Shown: positions 17,250-26,226 of the stretch, one piece after another
How positions within the stretch are numbered: position 1 is the stretch's first letter
Layout of the letters: every line of letters begins with the position of its first letter
NCBI RefSeq assembly: GCF_001017435.1
Contig: NZ_CP011371.1
Span: forward strand, 4,650,001-4,714,000
Reading direction: 5' to 3'
Origin: Caldimonas brevitalea
GTDB taxonomy: Bacteria > Pseudomonadota > Gammaproteobacteria > Burkholderiales > Burkholderiaceae_C
Length of the DNA stretch: 64,000 nucleotides
Made by a program: the position numbers and the translations under genes
Notes under the pieces: generated by a model
Database searches by the model: none
What the model was told of the DNA's origin: nothing
What the model saw: only the letters and a program-made list of their open reading frames with translations

Positions 17250-18325
17250 TGGACACAAGACCGAAAACAGCGGTACTGCATCAATACACCGGGATCGGCG
17301 ATCTGGTGTGGCACATCCCCTACTTCGAAGCAGTGGCCCGTCAGAGTCACGACGACAAGGTCGCCGTCATTGCCCAGCCATCGACCTCTGCCCGACAACT
17401 TCTGAAAAACGAGCCCTGGGTCGGCGAAATAATCGACCACGACCATCGTCCTCGGCGCTCCGACAAGCGGCCTGCGCAACACGCCGGAATTTCGGGCATG
17501 GTGCGCATGGGCAAGTTACTAAAAAGCCGGCAATTCGATCGAATCATTCTGTTTTCTGGGCGCCCGAGCCGGGGTCTCATCGCACAGCTTTCCGGCATCC
17601 CACAACGATTGGGATACGGTTATCACGCCCTGCAGCGGCTTTTTCTCAACGTACCGCCCTATATTTCCCGGTATGAGGGCAACGCCGTTGCAGCGCCGAA
17701 GGAGATGGCCGCCTTTGCCATCGCGCATGGTTTCTGTACCGAACCTCTGATTCCCCGATTGAAAGTGGGTCAGGACGAGTTGCGCGCGATGGGAGAACGG
17801 CTGCGCGACCTCACCGGCCCGATATATGCGTTCGCGATCGGCACCTCGGAATTGCACAAGCAGTGGGGGGCTCAGAATTTCGCGGCGTTGGCGCAGTTCG
17901 TCGCGCAGGCCGGAGGCAACGTCTTGCTCCTCGGAGGACCGTCGGAAGCCACGCTGGCACAAACTATCATTGGTGGCATTCCTCTCCAGCACCGCCATCT
18001 CGTCCTTCCGATCACGGATGTGCCGCTGATGGGGACGGCTGCAGCACTGGAGTACGCCGACGTTTGCATCGGCAACGACACGGGTGTCGTCAGCATTGCG
18101 GCGGCGTGCGAATGCCCTACCTTTGTCTTGCTGGGCGATCGCCCGCTTTTGGAGCACGACCCGCTGATTTCCTGCCTGGTTGCACCCAGCCTAGCCCGCC
18201 TCACGCCCGAGGACGTATGGCAGCAAGTGGCCCGCGCGCGCATCGGTCAAAGGCGTCGGCCCGGCGCGCACGTGCCTTCCCCACGGGACGGAGACCGTCC
18301 CGGGGAGCAAGCGTCGGCAGGCTAG
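17246..18325 (+). CDS. Glycosyltransferase family 9 (heptosyltransferase-like)
   Basis: 359 residues. GT9 features are HQYTGIGDLVWHIPYFEAVARQS at the start, IILFSGRPSRGLIAQLSGIPQRLGYG, and the donor-site GNDTGVVSIAAACECPTFVLLGD. It is more diverged than the GT9 at 15091, so it may use another heptose position or another sugar. It overlaps the previous gene by 4 bp. The C-terminal tail is basic and Pro/Gly-rich. From about here to 19.2 kb the DNA is visibly more AT-rich than hldE to 17.2 kb, suggesting separate acquisition (inference). Confidence 0.88.
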   Translation: MMDTRPKTAVLHQYTGIGDLVWHIPYFEAVARQSHDDKVAVIAQPSTSARQLLKNEPWVGEIIDHDHRPRRSDKRPAQHAGISGMVRMGKLLKSRQFDRIILFSGRPSRGLIAQLSGIPQRLGYGYHALQRLFLNVPPYISRYEGNAVAAPKEMAAFAIAHGFCTEPLIPRLKVGQDELRAMGERLRDLTGPIYAFAIGTSELHKQWGAQNFAALAQFVAQAGGNVLLLGGPSEATLAQTIIGGIPLQHRHLVLPITDVPLMGTAAALEYADVCIGNDTGVVSIAAACECPTFVLLGDRPLLEHDPLISCLVAPSLARLTPEDVWQQVARARIGQRRRPGAHVPSPRDGDRPGEQASAG

Positions 18326-18350
18326 AATGTGTAGGCCGCCTGCGTTTTTT
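18317..18350 (+). terminator. Candidate intrinsic terminator within the LPS cluster
   Basis: GCAGGC (18317-18322) pairs with GCCTGC (18338-18343), followed by G and six T (18345-18350). The hairpin spans the GT9 stop codon and precedes the GT25 gene by 16 bp. If active it separates the overlapping hldE-GT9 operon from the downstream genes. Confidence 0.45.
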
Positions 18351-18365
18351 CACAAAACTTTCGCA

Positions 18366-19082
18366 ATGTCTCGTTCAGTCAAGACCTACGTTATCAGTTT
18401 GCCAAAGAGCACAGAGAGGCGGCGCGCGATGCAGGAGCGACTGCAGCGAGCCGGGCTCGTTGCCGATTTTTTCGACGCAATAGACGGACGGGCGCTGGAT
18501 ACTAACGCTTTCCCAACGATGGACCCGTCGAACCCTTTGTCAGCGGGCGAACTTGGCTGCTACCTGAGCCACGTCGGCATATGGAAAACGGTGGCCACCG
18601 GCCCTGACTCGCACGCGCTGGTGCTCGAAGACGACGTTCAATTGCGTGCCGATTTGCGCAGCATTTGCGAGGAACTGCAAAAAACGGAAATTCCGTTTGA
18701 CCTGGTACGCCTGGGCAGTCAGCTGCCGTTGCGGGGGCTACGGGTGGCAGAACTGGCAGGTAAATGGCAGCTATTTCTGCCGACAATGGACCCGGACGGC
18801 AGTTACGCGTATTTTGTTTCACGACAAGGTGCAAGCCGGCTGCTCGACACGTTGCGCCACCCACGCCACCCGATCGACCGGGAGTTGAACCTTTATTGGC
18901 GTCATCAGCTTCGAATTCTGGCACTGTCGCCACCGGTCGTGGAGCACGACGCGGAAAGCGTTTCCACCATCATGCCCAGCGGCCGTGCAACAGTAAACAC
19001 ATCGCTGCATTTCCTTGCGCGATGGCGTCGCTCGATCCTAAAGCGCTGGAGCATTTACCAGATATCTCGCAGCCTCAACTGA
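18366..19082 (+). CDS. Glycosyltransferase family 25 (LPS biosynthesis)
   Basis: 238 residues. GT25 signatures are TYVISLPKSTERRRAMQERL at the N-terminus, LSAGELGCYLSHVGIWK, the metal-binding acidic motif ALVLEDDVQL, and a later DPDGSYAYFVSRQGASRLL. Family members (LpsA/LgtB/Lex-1) add galactose or related sugars to the LPS outer core. The ATG at 18366 fits the family N-terminus better than the upstream ATG at 18327. It sits downstream of a terminator-like hairpin, so it may have its own promoter. Base composition is more AT-rich than hldE. Confidence 0.9.
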   Translation: MSRSVKTYVISLPKSTERRRAMQERLQRAGLVADFFDAIDGRALDTNAFPTMDPSNPLSAGELGCYLSHVGIWKTVATGPDSHALVLEDDVQLRADLRSICEELQKTEIPFDLVRLGSQLPLRGLRVAELAGKWQLFLPTMDPDGSYAYFVSRQGASRLLDTLRHPRHPIDRELNLYWRHQLRILALSPPVVEHDAESVSTIMPSGRATVNTSLHFLARWRRSILKRWSIYQISRSLN

Positions 19083-19252
19083 ACGTGAAACGCTGCGACT
19101 TTTTTCTACGCCCACGCGCTTCACAAACTGCGCACCTTGCGCCCAATCACGGCAAAGCGGCGAATATAGATACAGGGAAATCCTGCTGATCGCCGGCGCG
19201 CCCTTCCCACCGTCGCGCAGCCGGGAGCCCACTCGCCCGTCAAGACACGCCC

Positions 19253-21337
19253 ATGAACGAAAAGTCCGCTTCACCGCTCCACAACCAACGCTACTGGTTG
19301 AACAAGAATGGAGAGGAGTATCTTCAGCAGCAACGGCTCAGGAGCACCTCTGGGAATTCGGCCTACGCCACGCAAGAGGCCTGGCTGCTCACTTACCTGC
19401 TGAACCGGGCGAAGGCGCAGTCGCGGCGGCTTCGAGTGCTCGACTTCGGGTGTGGCTTCGGCCGATTCGCTCGTTTGCTCGCGGAGCATCCGAGCATCGA
19501 TTACTACGGCTATGACTTCTCCGACGCGATGGTGGCGCCGCTCTTCGAAAGCCCTCCACCCGCACTCGAGCCGCTCCATCACCGCGTCAGGGTACGACCC
19601 TCGTTCACCACCGCGTTCGCTGGAGACCGGTTTGATGTGATATTCACCGTGTCCGTGTTGATTCATAACACGCCAGAAGACGCACGGGCCCTGCTGGAAA
19701 CTCTCGCCGGCCACCTCGAACCCGACGGGCAAATCTGTCTGATTGAAAACCGCTTGACGAGCATCAGCGTCAAGGAAAACAACTGGCACGGCGGGTGCTG
19801 GGTGCACGACTTTGCCGGAACGACGGCGTCGCACATGAGCGTCGCGGTCCATCACAAGCATCTGGAAATTCACGACGTCTACGTCCTGCAATTACCGGAC
19901 GCAGGCGCAGAGCGACGCCTGCAGTTGTCCGAGAACGGCGGAGAACTGCGCGCCACCACGCTCGAGGAGCTTCGCCTTCTGGGCCTCGACCGCCTGAAGC
20001 AAGCAGTTCAGGGCCTGGAACAGGCCATTGAGGCACAAGCAGGTTTGGAAGGACAACTGAGAGACCTCGAGGAACTGGCGGGGAGTACAGCGCAGAGGCA
20101 CCGAGAGGTGGAGCAGGCTTGGTCGACCATTCAAACGGCATTCGCTCCCGAATTCGGCGAACAAGCTCCGCCGAGCGACCTTGCCGATGCCGTTGCGTCG
20201 ATGGTCGATCGATCCCGCGTGAGGCGGAAGCTCGCCGCAGGACTCTTGCTCGAAGAACACCAAGCTCATGATGTCCTGCGCGCCCCGCAGGACATGGGGA
20301 CAGACGCAGCTGTCGCAACGAAGGAGAACGCGGCTTACAGTTGGAACGCCCTCCGCGACACCCGCTATTCACATCACGACGATCGCTTCGGTCGGGTGTG
20401 TCACCTGTTTCACGGTGAGTGGGTCGGCATCCGTGCAGCAGCTGGATCGCTGCCGGGTAACAAGCTCGCGATTTCTGCCGAGCGCAAGCTGCGACGCGCC
20501 GAGATCGAGGAGATTCGCGCCACCCTTGACCGGGCCAGGATCAACCGCCTGATCGTGCACGGCATGTCGGAACCGATGCGTCTGCTGCTGGCCGCCCTCC
20601 TGGCCGCGGGGATGTCCGAGCAGTACCTCGTGTGGCACGGAACCCCGGCGCAATGGGTCTACACGGAGGAGCGGAGCTTCGCGTTCACAGCTCTGCGCCT
20701 GGCCCGTGAAGGAAAACTGAAGAAGTACCACGCGATTCGACGCGGTTACGGCGGCCTTGCGGGTCCCTTGAATTTCGCGCCGCAATTGCTCAACCCTCCG
20801 CCTCGCCTGGGCCAAGCGTTTGGAGCAAGAAGTGGCCGGGAATCAGGGGTTCGGGTTCTGGCGCCTTCGTGGAATCTTTTTCACAAGAATTTGAGCGCGA
20901 ACGTGGTGGGCGCCGGACTCACCGACCAAGTCAGCGAGATTTGGGTCACGGCCAAAGACGTATACCTGCCACGGTGGCTCAAGCCATCGTTGAAGTTTGT
21001 CGGCCAGCGACAGGGTGATGCGATGCTGGCGCTGATGGCTGCCGCGGACGTGGTGATGAATGTCAGCGTCGTGGACTGTCACCCGATGGTGGATCTAGAA
21101 GCACTCGCGCTAGGCACTCCGGCGTTGCGAGGTCCGCTGTTTCTCGACGCCCTGGAGGATCACGCCTATTCGCGATTGACCACGGTGCACAATCCCCTCA
21201 GCCTCGACGATATTTCTAACCGATTGAGCGCGGTGATTCAAATGAACGGCAGCGAGTTGGCTGGAATCATGGACGATTACAAGTCCCGTTTGACGGCTCT
21301 CTCACTCGATCGTTACGCCGACTTTGCCGACCTTTAA
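19253..21337 (+). CDS. SAM-dependent methyltransferase fused to a GT-B-like C-terminal region
   Basis: 694 residues. Residues about 55-215 form a class I methyltransferase: motif I VLDFGCGFGRFARLL, DYYGYDFSD, and FDVIFTVSVLIHN. A helical segment follows (about 235-300, KQAVQGLEQAIEAQAGLEGQLRD), likely coiled coil. The C-terminal part (about 360-690) looks GT-B-like by weak pattern (HGMSEPMRLLLAALLAAG, VRVLAPSWNLFHKN, MAAADVVMNVSVVDCHPMVDLEALALGTPAL). The latter resembles donor-site motifs of glycosyltransferases. It probably decorates or caps a surface glycan. The methyltransferase call is firm and the GT call tentative. Confidence 0.8.
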   Translation: MNEKSASPLHNQRYWLNKNGEEYLQQQRLRSTSGNSAYATQEAWLLTYLLNRAKAQSRRLRVLDFGCGFGRFARLLAEHPSIDYYGYDFSDAMVAPLFESPPPALEPLHHRVRVRPSFTTAFAGDRFDVIFTVSVLIHNTPEDARALLETLAGHLEPDGQICLIENRLTSISVKENNWHGGCWVHDFAGTTASHMSVAVHHKHLEIHDVYVLQLPDAGAERRLQLSENGGELRATTLEELRLLGLDRLKQAVQGLEQAIEAQAGLEGQLRDLEELAGSTAQRHREVEQAWSTIQTAFAPEFGEQAPPSDLADAVASMVDRSRVRRKLAAGLLLEEHQAHDVLRAPQDMGTDAAVATKENAAYSWNALRDTRYSHHDDRFGRVCHLFHGEWVGIRAAAGSLPGNKLAISAERKLRRAEIEEIRATLDRARINRLIVHGMSEPMRLLLAALLAAGMSEQYLVWHGTPAQWVYTEERSFAFTALRLAREGKLKKYHAIRRGYGGLAGPLNFAPQLLNPPPRLGQAFGARSGRESGVRVLAPSWNLFHKNLSANVVGAGLTDQVSEIWVTAKDVYLPRWLKPSLKFVGQRQGDAMLALMAAADVVMNVSVVDCHPMVDLEALALGTPALRGPLFLDALEDHAYSRLTTVHNPLSLDDISNRLSAVIQMNGSELAGIMDDYKSRLTALSLDRYADFADL

Positions 21338-21345
21338 GGACTCCA

Positions 21346-23469
21346 ATGCGCGTCTTTGTCACCACCGAGCTACACCCCTTTACGGCCGGCGGAATCGGCC
21401 GCGTGGTCGCAAACATCCTTGCCACCTCATCCGCCGCTGAGCTGAAAGAGACCGTCCTCGTCACCGTCGGCATCAAGGCCATTGAAAACACACGCGTGCA
21501 GGCTATCTACCCTGGGGTGCGGGTGTTCCCGGTGTTTGCTGATGGGTACCGAGTGATCGATGACGCGGGAAGCTTGTATCCGCCCGAGGAGGCCTTCGAC
21601 GACACGCCGTGGCACTGGCAATCGGTGCACGTGATGCAACTGTTGAAGCGGTTGGACGTTGAACTGGGGCCGCTGCACTATATCGAGTTCCCCGACTGGG
21701 CCGGTCTTGCTTTTGCCACCACTCAAGAAAAGCGCCTCGGACGTGCTTTCCTTGCCAGCCAGATTGCCGTCCGACTTCACTCCTCCGACGGCATTTTGGC
21801 GGCATACGAGCGTCGGGGCATCGATGCACACGCACTCGCACTGCACGATCTCGAACGCAAGGCGATGGCCGATGCCGATCTGGTCGTCGGGCAATTGCCG
21901 TCGGTCGCCCAAGCCGTTGCCGATTTCTATCAGTTCCCGGAAACCAGCTGGACGCCCCGTCTCACCGTTCACTCGCCGCCCGTCTTGCTAGATCATCCAG
22001 CGCGAGAGGATGGACCGCTAGAGATTTCAAACGAGACGCCTATCGTATTTTCTTCGAAGATTCAGGATTTCAAACGCCCGGATGTTTTCATTCGCGGCGT
22101 GAGCGGCTTCTTGAGATCCAACCCGGGATACCAGGGCAGCGTCGTCTTCCTGGCTCACAGCTTTGATGAGCGCTATTTTTCGAGCATCCAGGCACTGATC
22201 CCTCCGGACCAGAAAAGCAGGTTCCGGTTTACATCCTTTGCCTCCTCATCCGAGCGCGCGGCGGTCATCTCCCGATCTGTCTGCGTCTTTCCCTCTGCTT
22301 ACGAATCTTTCTGCCTTGCGGCTTACGAGGCCTCGATGTCGGGCGCGCTTTGCTTGCTCAACCGGCACAATCCCGCATTTGAGCCCGGCACACCGTGGGA
22401 GCACGGCAAGAACTGCATCACCTTCGACGGATCGCCCAACGGTTTGTGCGAAGCACTGATGTCGATCTTTGAATCGCGGCCCCTGGTGGGCCGGGTGGTG
22501 CCGACTCAAACGGAGGCGCCCTGGAGCCAACGCACTCAAGGCGGCTCAGACGCTCACTCGTCCACAGGTAGCGTGCCGTCTGTCACCGCCATCGTCACGC
22601 ACTTCAACGAGGAAAGCACACTGCGTGGGACGCTGCAGCACCTGCTCGACTGCGGCTTTCCCAAGCTCGAGATCATCGTCGTCGACGACGCATCGTACGA
22701 CCCGGTGAGCAAGGCCTACATCGAAAAACTCGCCGAGTGTCAGACCGCCAGTTTTCGCGTGATCCGTAGCCCGGCGCCAGGGGGGCTGGCGAGAGCGCGG
22801 AATTTCGGTCTGGCGCAGGCCAATGGAGACTATGTACTCGTCGTGGAACCCGGCGTCCGCATTTCTCCGGAGTTCATCGGGCTCGCCGTCAAGGGGCTGC
22901 AGCGTGACCCGGACTTCGACTTCGTCGTGACGCCGTGCACCGATTTTCGCCCGGGACAGGACCCCTTTTCGGGCGACCGGGACGGGCTGCGCCGCACCCG
23001 GGTTCTGATCGGCGAGGCCGGCGCGATCGGTTTGCACGAGAACCGATATTTGCAGGGGGCAATCTTCGGGCGCACCGCGGTACTGCGGACATTGCGGTAC
23101 CGTGAAGAAATGGACATTCCCGAGGACTGGGACCTCGGCATGCGTGCTGTGGTCGCAGGCCATCGAATCCTGGTCACCAGCGACATCCATGCCTTCCGCG
23201 AGGTCGCGGGTAAGACGCGCCGCACACCAAGGGAGCCAAGCACGCAAGAACTTCGGGCCGCGATGCTCAGGGACAAGAGATTCCGCATCGGTGCCATCCA
23301 GCTTCCGATGTATGCGATGACGCCGGCCGCAGCCGCCCCGGTACGGCAGGACACACCGCCCTCCGAGTCATCATCCAGACATTCCATTGAACGGTTTGTC
23401 GCTCGCTGGAAACGTCGGCGCAACAAGTGGAAACGCAGCATACAGAAGCGTCTTCAGCGATTTCGGTAA
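21346..23469 (+). CDS. Bifunctional GT4-GT2 glycosyltransferase fusion
   Basis: 707 residues. The N-terminal half (about 1-385) is a GT4-type enzyme: TTELHPFTAGGIGRVVANIL, the segment IVFSSKIQDFKRPDVFIRGV, and AYESFCLAAYEASMSGALCLLNR. The second half (about 405-640) is a GT2/GT-A domain: PSVTAIVTHFNEESTLRGTL, EIIVVDDASYDPVS, GGLARARNFGLAQANGDYVL, and EDWDLGMRAVVAG as the acceptor/base loop. Two sequential sugar additions by one polypeptide are likely. AAGGA precedes the ATG, 8 bp after the methyltransferase fusion. The C-terminus is very basic and may bind the membrane surface. Confidence 0.87.
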   Translation: MRVFVTTELHPFTAGGIGRVVANILATSSAAELKETVLVTVGIKAIENTRVQAIYPGVRVFPVFADGYRVIDDAGSLYPPEEAFDDTPWHWQSVHVMQLLKRLDVELGPLHYIEFPDWAGLAFATTQEKRLGRAFLASQIAVRLHSSDGILAAYERRGIDAHALALHDLERKAMADADLVVGQLPSVAQAVADFYQFPETSWTPRLTVHSPPVLLDHPAREDGPLEISNETPIVFSSKIQDFKRPDVFIRGVSGFLRSNPGYQGSVVFLAHSFDERYFSSIQALIPPDQKSRFRFTSFASSSERAAVISRSVCVFPSAYESFCLAAYEASMSGALCLLNRHNPAFEPGTPWEHGKNCITFDGSPNGLCEALMSIFESRPLVGRVVPTQTEAPWSQRTQGGSDAHSSTGSVPSVTAIVTHFNEESTLRGTLQHLLDCGFPKLEIIVVDDASYDPVSKAYIEKLAECQTASFRVIRSPAPGGLARARNFGLAQANGDYVLVVEPGVRISPEFIGLAVKGLQRDPDFDFVVTPCTDFRPGQDPFSGDRDGLRRTRVLIGEAGAIGLHENRYLQGAIFGRTAVLRTLRYREEMDIPEDWDLGMRAVVAGHRILVTSDIHAFREVAGKTRRTPREPSTQELRAAMLRDKRFRIGAIQLPMYAMTPAAAAPVRQDTPPSESSSRHSIERFVARWKRRRNKWKRSIQKRLQRFR

Positions 23470-23480
23470 GGCAAAGCTTC

Positions 23481-25211
23481 ATGGACAATAGTCTCAAAAC
23501 TACTGCGCGACGCCTGTTTGGATACATCAAGCCCCATAAAAGGGGCATGTTCCTCGGCGTCCTCAGCTTTTTTCTTTCCGCAGCCATAGAGCCGGCTGTG
23601 CCGGCACTGTTCAAGCAACTGCTGGACAGCGGCTTCAAAGCGCAACTGGGGTTTCCGTTGTGGATGGTGCCGGTTGCCGTCATCGGCCTTTTCGCGACGC
23701 GGGGGCTGCTGGCGTTTGTCGGAACCTATTTGTTCAACTGGTCGACTTCGCAAGCCGTGTTGGCGCTACGTCGCGACTTGATACGGTCGGTGATGAACGC
23801 CGACGCCAGCTTGTACAACAGCTTGAGTCCCGGTGTCGCAGCGACCCGCGTGATCAATGATCCTCAAGGAGCGACGAGTGCCTTGGCGAGTTCGGTCACG
23901 ACCATCCTGCGCGATGGCACCACACTGGTGGCGCTGCTCGGATACCTCTTCTATTTGAACTGGAAGCTCACCCTGGTATCACTGATCACGATGCCGCTGT
24001 TGGCACTGGTGGTACGCAAGGTGCAGAAGCGGGTGCTGTCCGTCGGGACCCACTCCTACGAATCGCAGATCCGTCTGGTGGGCATCGTCGACGACATCAC
24101 GCGCGCATGGCGCGTGGTCAGAACTTTCGATGCCGCGGAGTTCGAGGCACGACGCTTCGAGGCCGAGGCACAGAAGTTGCGCCGGGCGACCCTCAAGACT
24201 GTGGCCGCGGGGGCCACGATGACACCGCTCACGCAAGTCGTGGCCAGCACCGGTGTGGCGCTGATACTGGCCTTGGCACTGGCGGAAGCCAACCGTGGAT
24301 CGTCGACGGTCGGTGAGTTCGTCGCGTTCATTACTGCCATGCTGATGACCATATCGCCGATGCGCCACCTGACCGACGTGACGCAACCCATCGTCGGCGG
24401 CCTGATCGGCGCCCGTGCCTGCTTCGATCTGATGGACACACCGCCAGAACCGGACAAAGGCACCCGCGAAGTCGACAACTGTGCCGGAGAACTGCGCTTC
24501 GACCAGGTTGACGTCCTGTATCCCGGCAGCGACCGCCCAGCGCTCAACGGCCTCAGCCTCGATATACCGGCAGGTGCGACGATCGCCCTGGTCGGACCCT
24601 CAGGTGCCGGAAAGTCGTCCATCGTGAATGCCGCGCTGGGATTCGTCGCGCCCAGTGCCGGCTGCATCACCCTCGACGGCGTCGACGTTCAATCTATCCG
24701 CAAGGCGTCACTGCGGAAGCAGTTTGCCGTTGTTTCGCAAGACATCGTGCTCTTCGACGGCTCGATCGCCGACAACGTGGCGTACGCGCAGCCGAAAGAT
24801 GCGGCCCGTATCGAGGCCTGTTTGCGCGCAGCCAACTTGTGGGAGTTCGTCAGCGGGCTGCCCGAAGGCGTGCAGACGACCATCGGCACGAACGGGAGCA
24901 GGTTGTCAGGCGGGCAGCGACAGCGTGTCGCGATCGCCCGTGCGCTCTACAAAAACGCCAAGGTCTGGATCTTCGACGAAGCCACCTCTGCACTCGACAC
25001 TGAGTCCGAACGTGTGGTGCAGCAGTCGATCGAGCGGTGGCAGGGCGAGAAGACCCTGATCCTGATCGCGCACCGCCTCAGCACGGTCCGAAACGCCGAT
25101 CGCATCTACGTGCTGTCCGATGGACGTGTGGTTGAAAGCGGCACCCACAAGGATCTGATGGAGCGCGGCGGTCTTTACGCTGGGATGGTGCAGGCGCAGG
25201 CGATGGATTGA
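23481..25211 (+). CDS. msbA: Lipid A/LPS flippase-type ABC exporter (MsbA)
   Basis: 576 residues, the usual MsbA length. Six transmembrane helices lie within about 1-310. The ATPase domain has Walker A GPSGAGKSS, signature LSGGQRQR, Walker B VWIFDEATSALD, and H-loop IAHRLS. MsbA homodimers flip core-lipid A across the inner membrane, and its position at the end of the LPS gene set fits. The ATG at 23481 gives the normal N-terminus and lies 11 bp after the previous stop. The upstream extension to 23427 overlaps the GT fusion and is unlikely. Confidence 0.93.
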   Translation: MDNSLKTTARRLFGYIKPHKRGMFLGVLSFFLSAAIEPAVPALFKQLLDSGFKAQLGFPLWMVPVAVIGLFATRGLLAFVGTYLFNWSTSQAVLALRRDLIRSVMNADASLYNSLSPGVAATRVINDPQGATSALASSVTTILRDGTTLVALLGYLFYLNWKLTLVSLITMPLLALVVRKVQKRVLSVGTHSYESQIRLVGIVDDITRAWRVVRTFDAAEFEARRFEAEAQKLRRATLKTVAAGATMTPLTQVVASTGVALILALALAEANRGSSTVGEFVAFITAMLMTISPMRHLTDVTQPIVGGLIGARACFDLMDTPPEPDKGTREVDNCAGELRFDQVDVLYPGSDRPALNGLSLDIPAGATIALVGPSGAGKSSIVNAALGFVAPSAGCITLDGVDVQSIRKASLRKQFAVVSQDIVLFDGSIADNVAYAQPKDAARIEACLRAANLWEFVSGLPEGVQTTIGTNGSRLSGGQRQRVAIARALYKNAKVWIFDEATSALDTESERVVQQSIERWQGEKTLILIAHRLSTVRNADRIYVLSDGRVVESGTHKDLMERGGLYAGMVQAQAMD

Positions 25212-25258
25212 CGCCGGCATTTTTCGTCCGTAGCTGCTTTATTCACGATACCCCGCCC

Positions 25259-26170
25259 ATGACCTATACGCCAAGCCGTCGCTCGACCAACAACACCCTC
25301 GCCGTGCGCGGACTGCACTACCACGTGCGCACCTGGGAGAGCGCAAGTGCCAGGGACGTCGGGCGCCCTCCCCTCGTCCTCCTCCACGGCTGGATGGACG
25401 TCTCCGCGTCGTTCCAGTTCGTCGTCGACGCACTGCACACCGAGCGACACATCATCGCGCCCGACTGGCGCGGCTTCGGGCCAACCGAGTGGCCCGGCAC
25501 CGACACCTATTGGTTCCCCGACTATCTCGCCGACCTCGACGCCATACTCGACCAGCTGCTGCCCGAGCATCCGCAGATCGACCTGCTGGGCCACAGCATG
25601 GGCGGCAACGTCGCGATGTTGTATGCCGGCGTGCGGCCGGAGCGGGTGCGCCGGTTGATCAACCTGGAGGGTTTCGGCCTGCCCGACAGCCGCGCCGAAC
25701 AGGCGCCGAAGCGGTACGCGCAATGGCTCGACGAGTTGAAGCAGCCGGCCGAGCTGCGCAGCTACGAGTCGCTCGACGCGGTGGCCGAGCGGCTGCGCAA
25801 GAACAACCCGCTGCTGCGGCCCGAGTTTGCCGAGTGGCTGGCCCCGCACTGGGCGCGCCAGGACGCGCAAGGCCGCTGGGCCATCCTGGGCGACCCGGCC
25901 CACAAGCGCGCCAACCCGGTGCTCTACCGCAAGGAAGAAGTGCTGGCCTGCTGGCGCCGCATCACCGCGCCGACGTTGTGGGTCGAAGGCGACCGCACCG
26001 ACGTCAGCAAATGGTGGGGCGACCGCTACCCGCGCAGCGATTTCGAGTCCCGTCTGGCGGTGGTGCCGCAGCTGCAGCGCCACGTCCTGAGCCCGGCCGG
26101 CCACATGTTGCACCACGACCAGCCCGAGGCGCTGGCCGAACTGATCGATGCACATCTGAACGCCCCCTGA
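25259..26170 (+). CDS. Alpha/beta hydrolase
   Basis: 303 residues with an alpha/beta hydrolase fold: oxyanion region PPLVLLHGWMDVSASFQ, nucleophile elbow GHSMGG (Ser), and the C-terminal His in SPAGHMLHHDQP. An acidic residue in LWVEGDRTDVS is a plausible triad member. The start at 25259 (ATG) was chosen over a TTG at 25208 that overlaps msbA. No signal peptide is seen, so it is likely a cytoplasmic esterase or lipase-like enzyme. It precedes prfB by 56 bp. Confidence 0.9.
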   Translation: MTYTPSRRSTNNTLAVRGLHYHVRTWESASARDVGRPPLVLLHGWMDVSASFQFVVDALHTERHIIAPDWRGFGPTEWPGTDTYWFPDYLADLDAILDQLLPEHPQIDLLGHSMGGNVAMLYAGVRPERVRRLINLEGFGLPDSRAEQAPKRYAQWLDELKQPAELRSYESLDAVAERLRKNNPLLRPEFAEWLAPHWARQDAQGRWAILGDPAHKRANPVLYRKEEVLACWRRITAPTLWVEGDRTDVSKWWGDRYPRSDFESRLAVVPQLQRHVLSPAGHMLHHDQPEALAELIDAHLNAP

Positions 26171-26226
26171 GCCGCCGACGGGCGCGCTGCGTGAGAAAAT
26201 CGCGTGTTTTGAGAAGGACATGAGAC

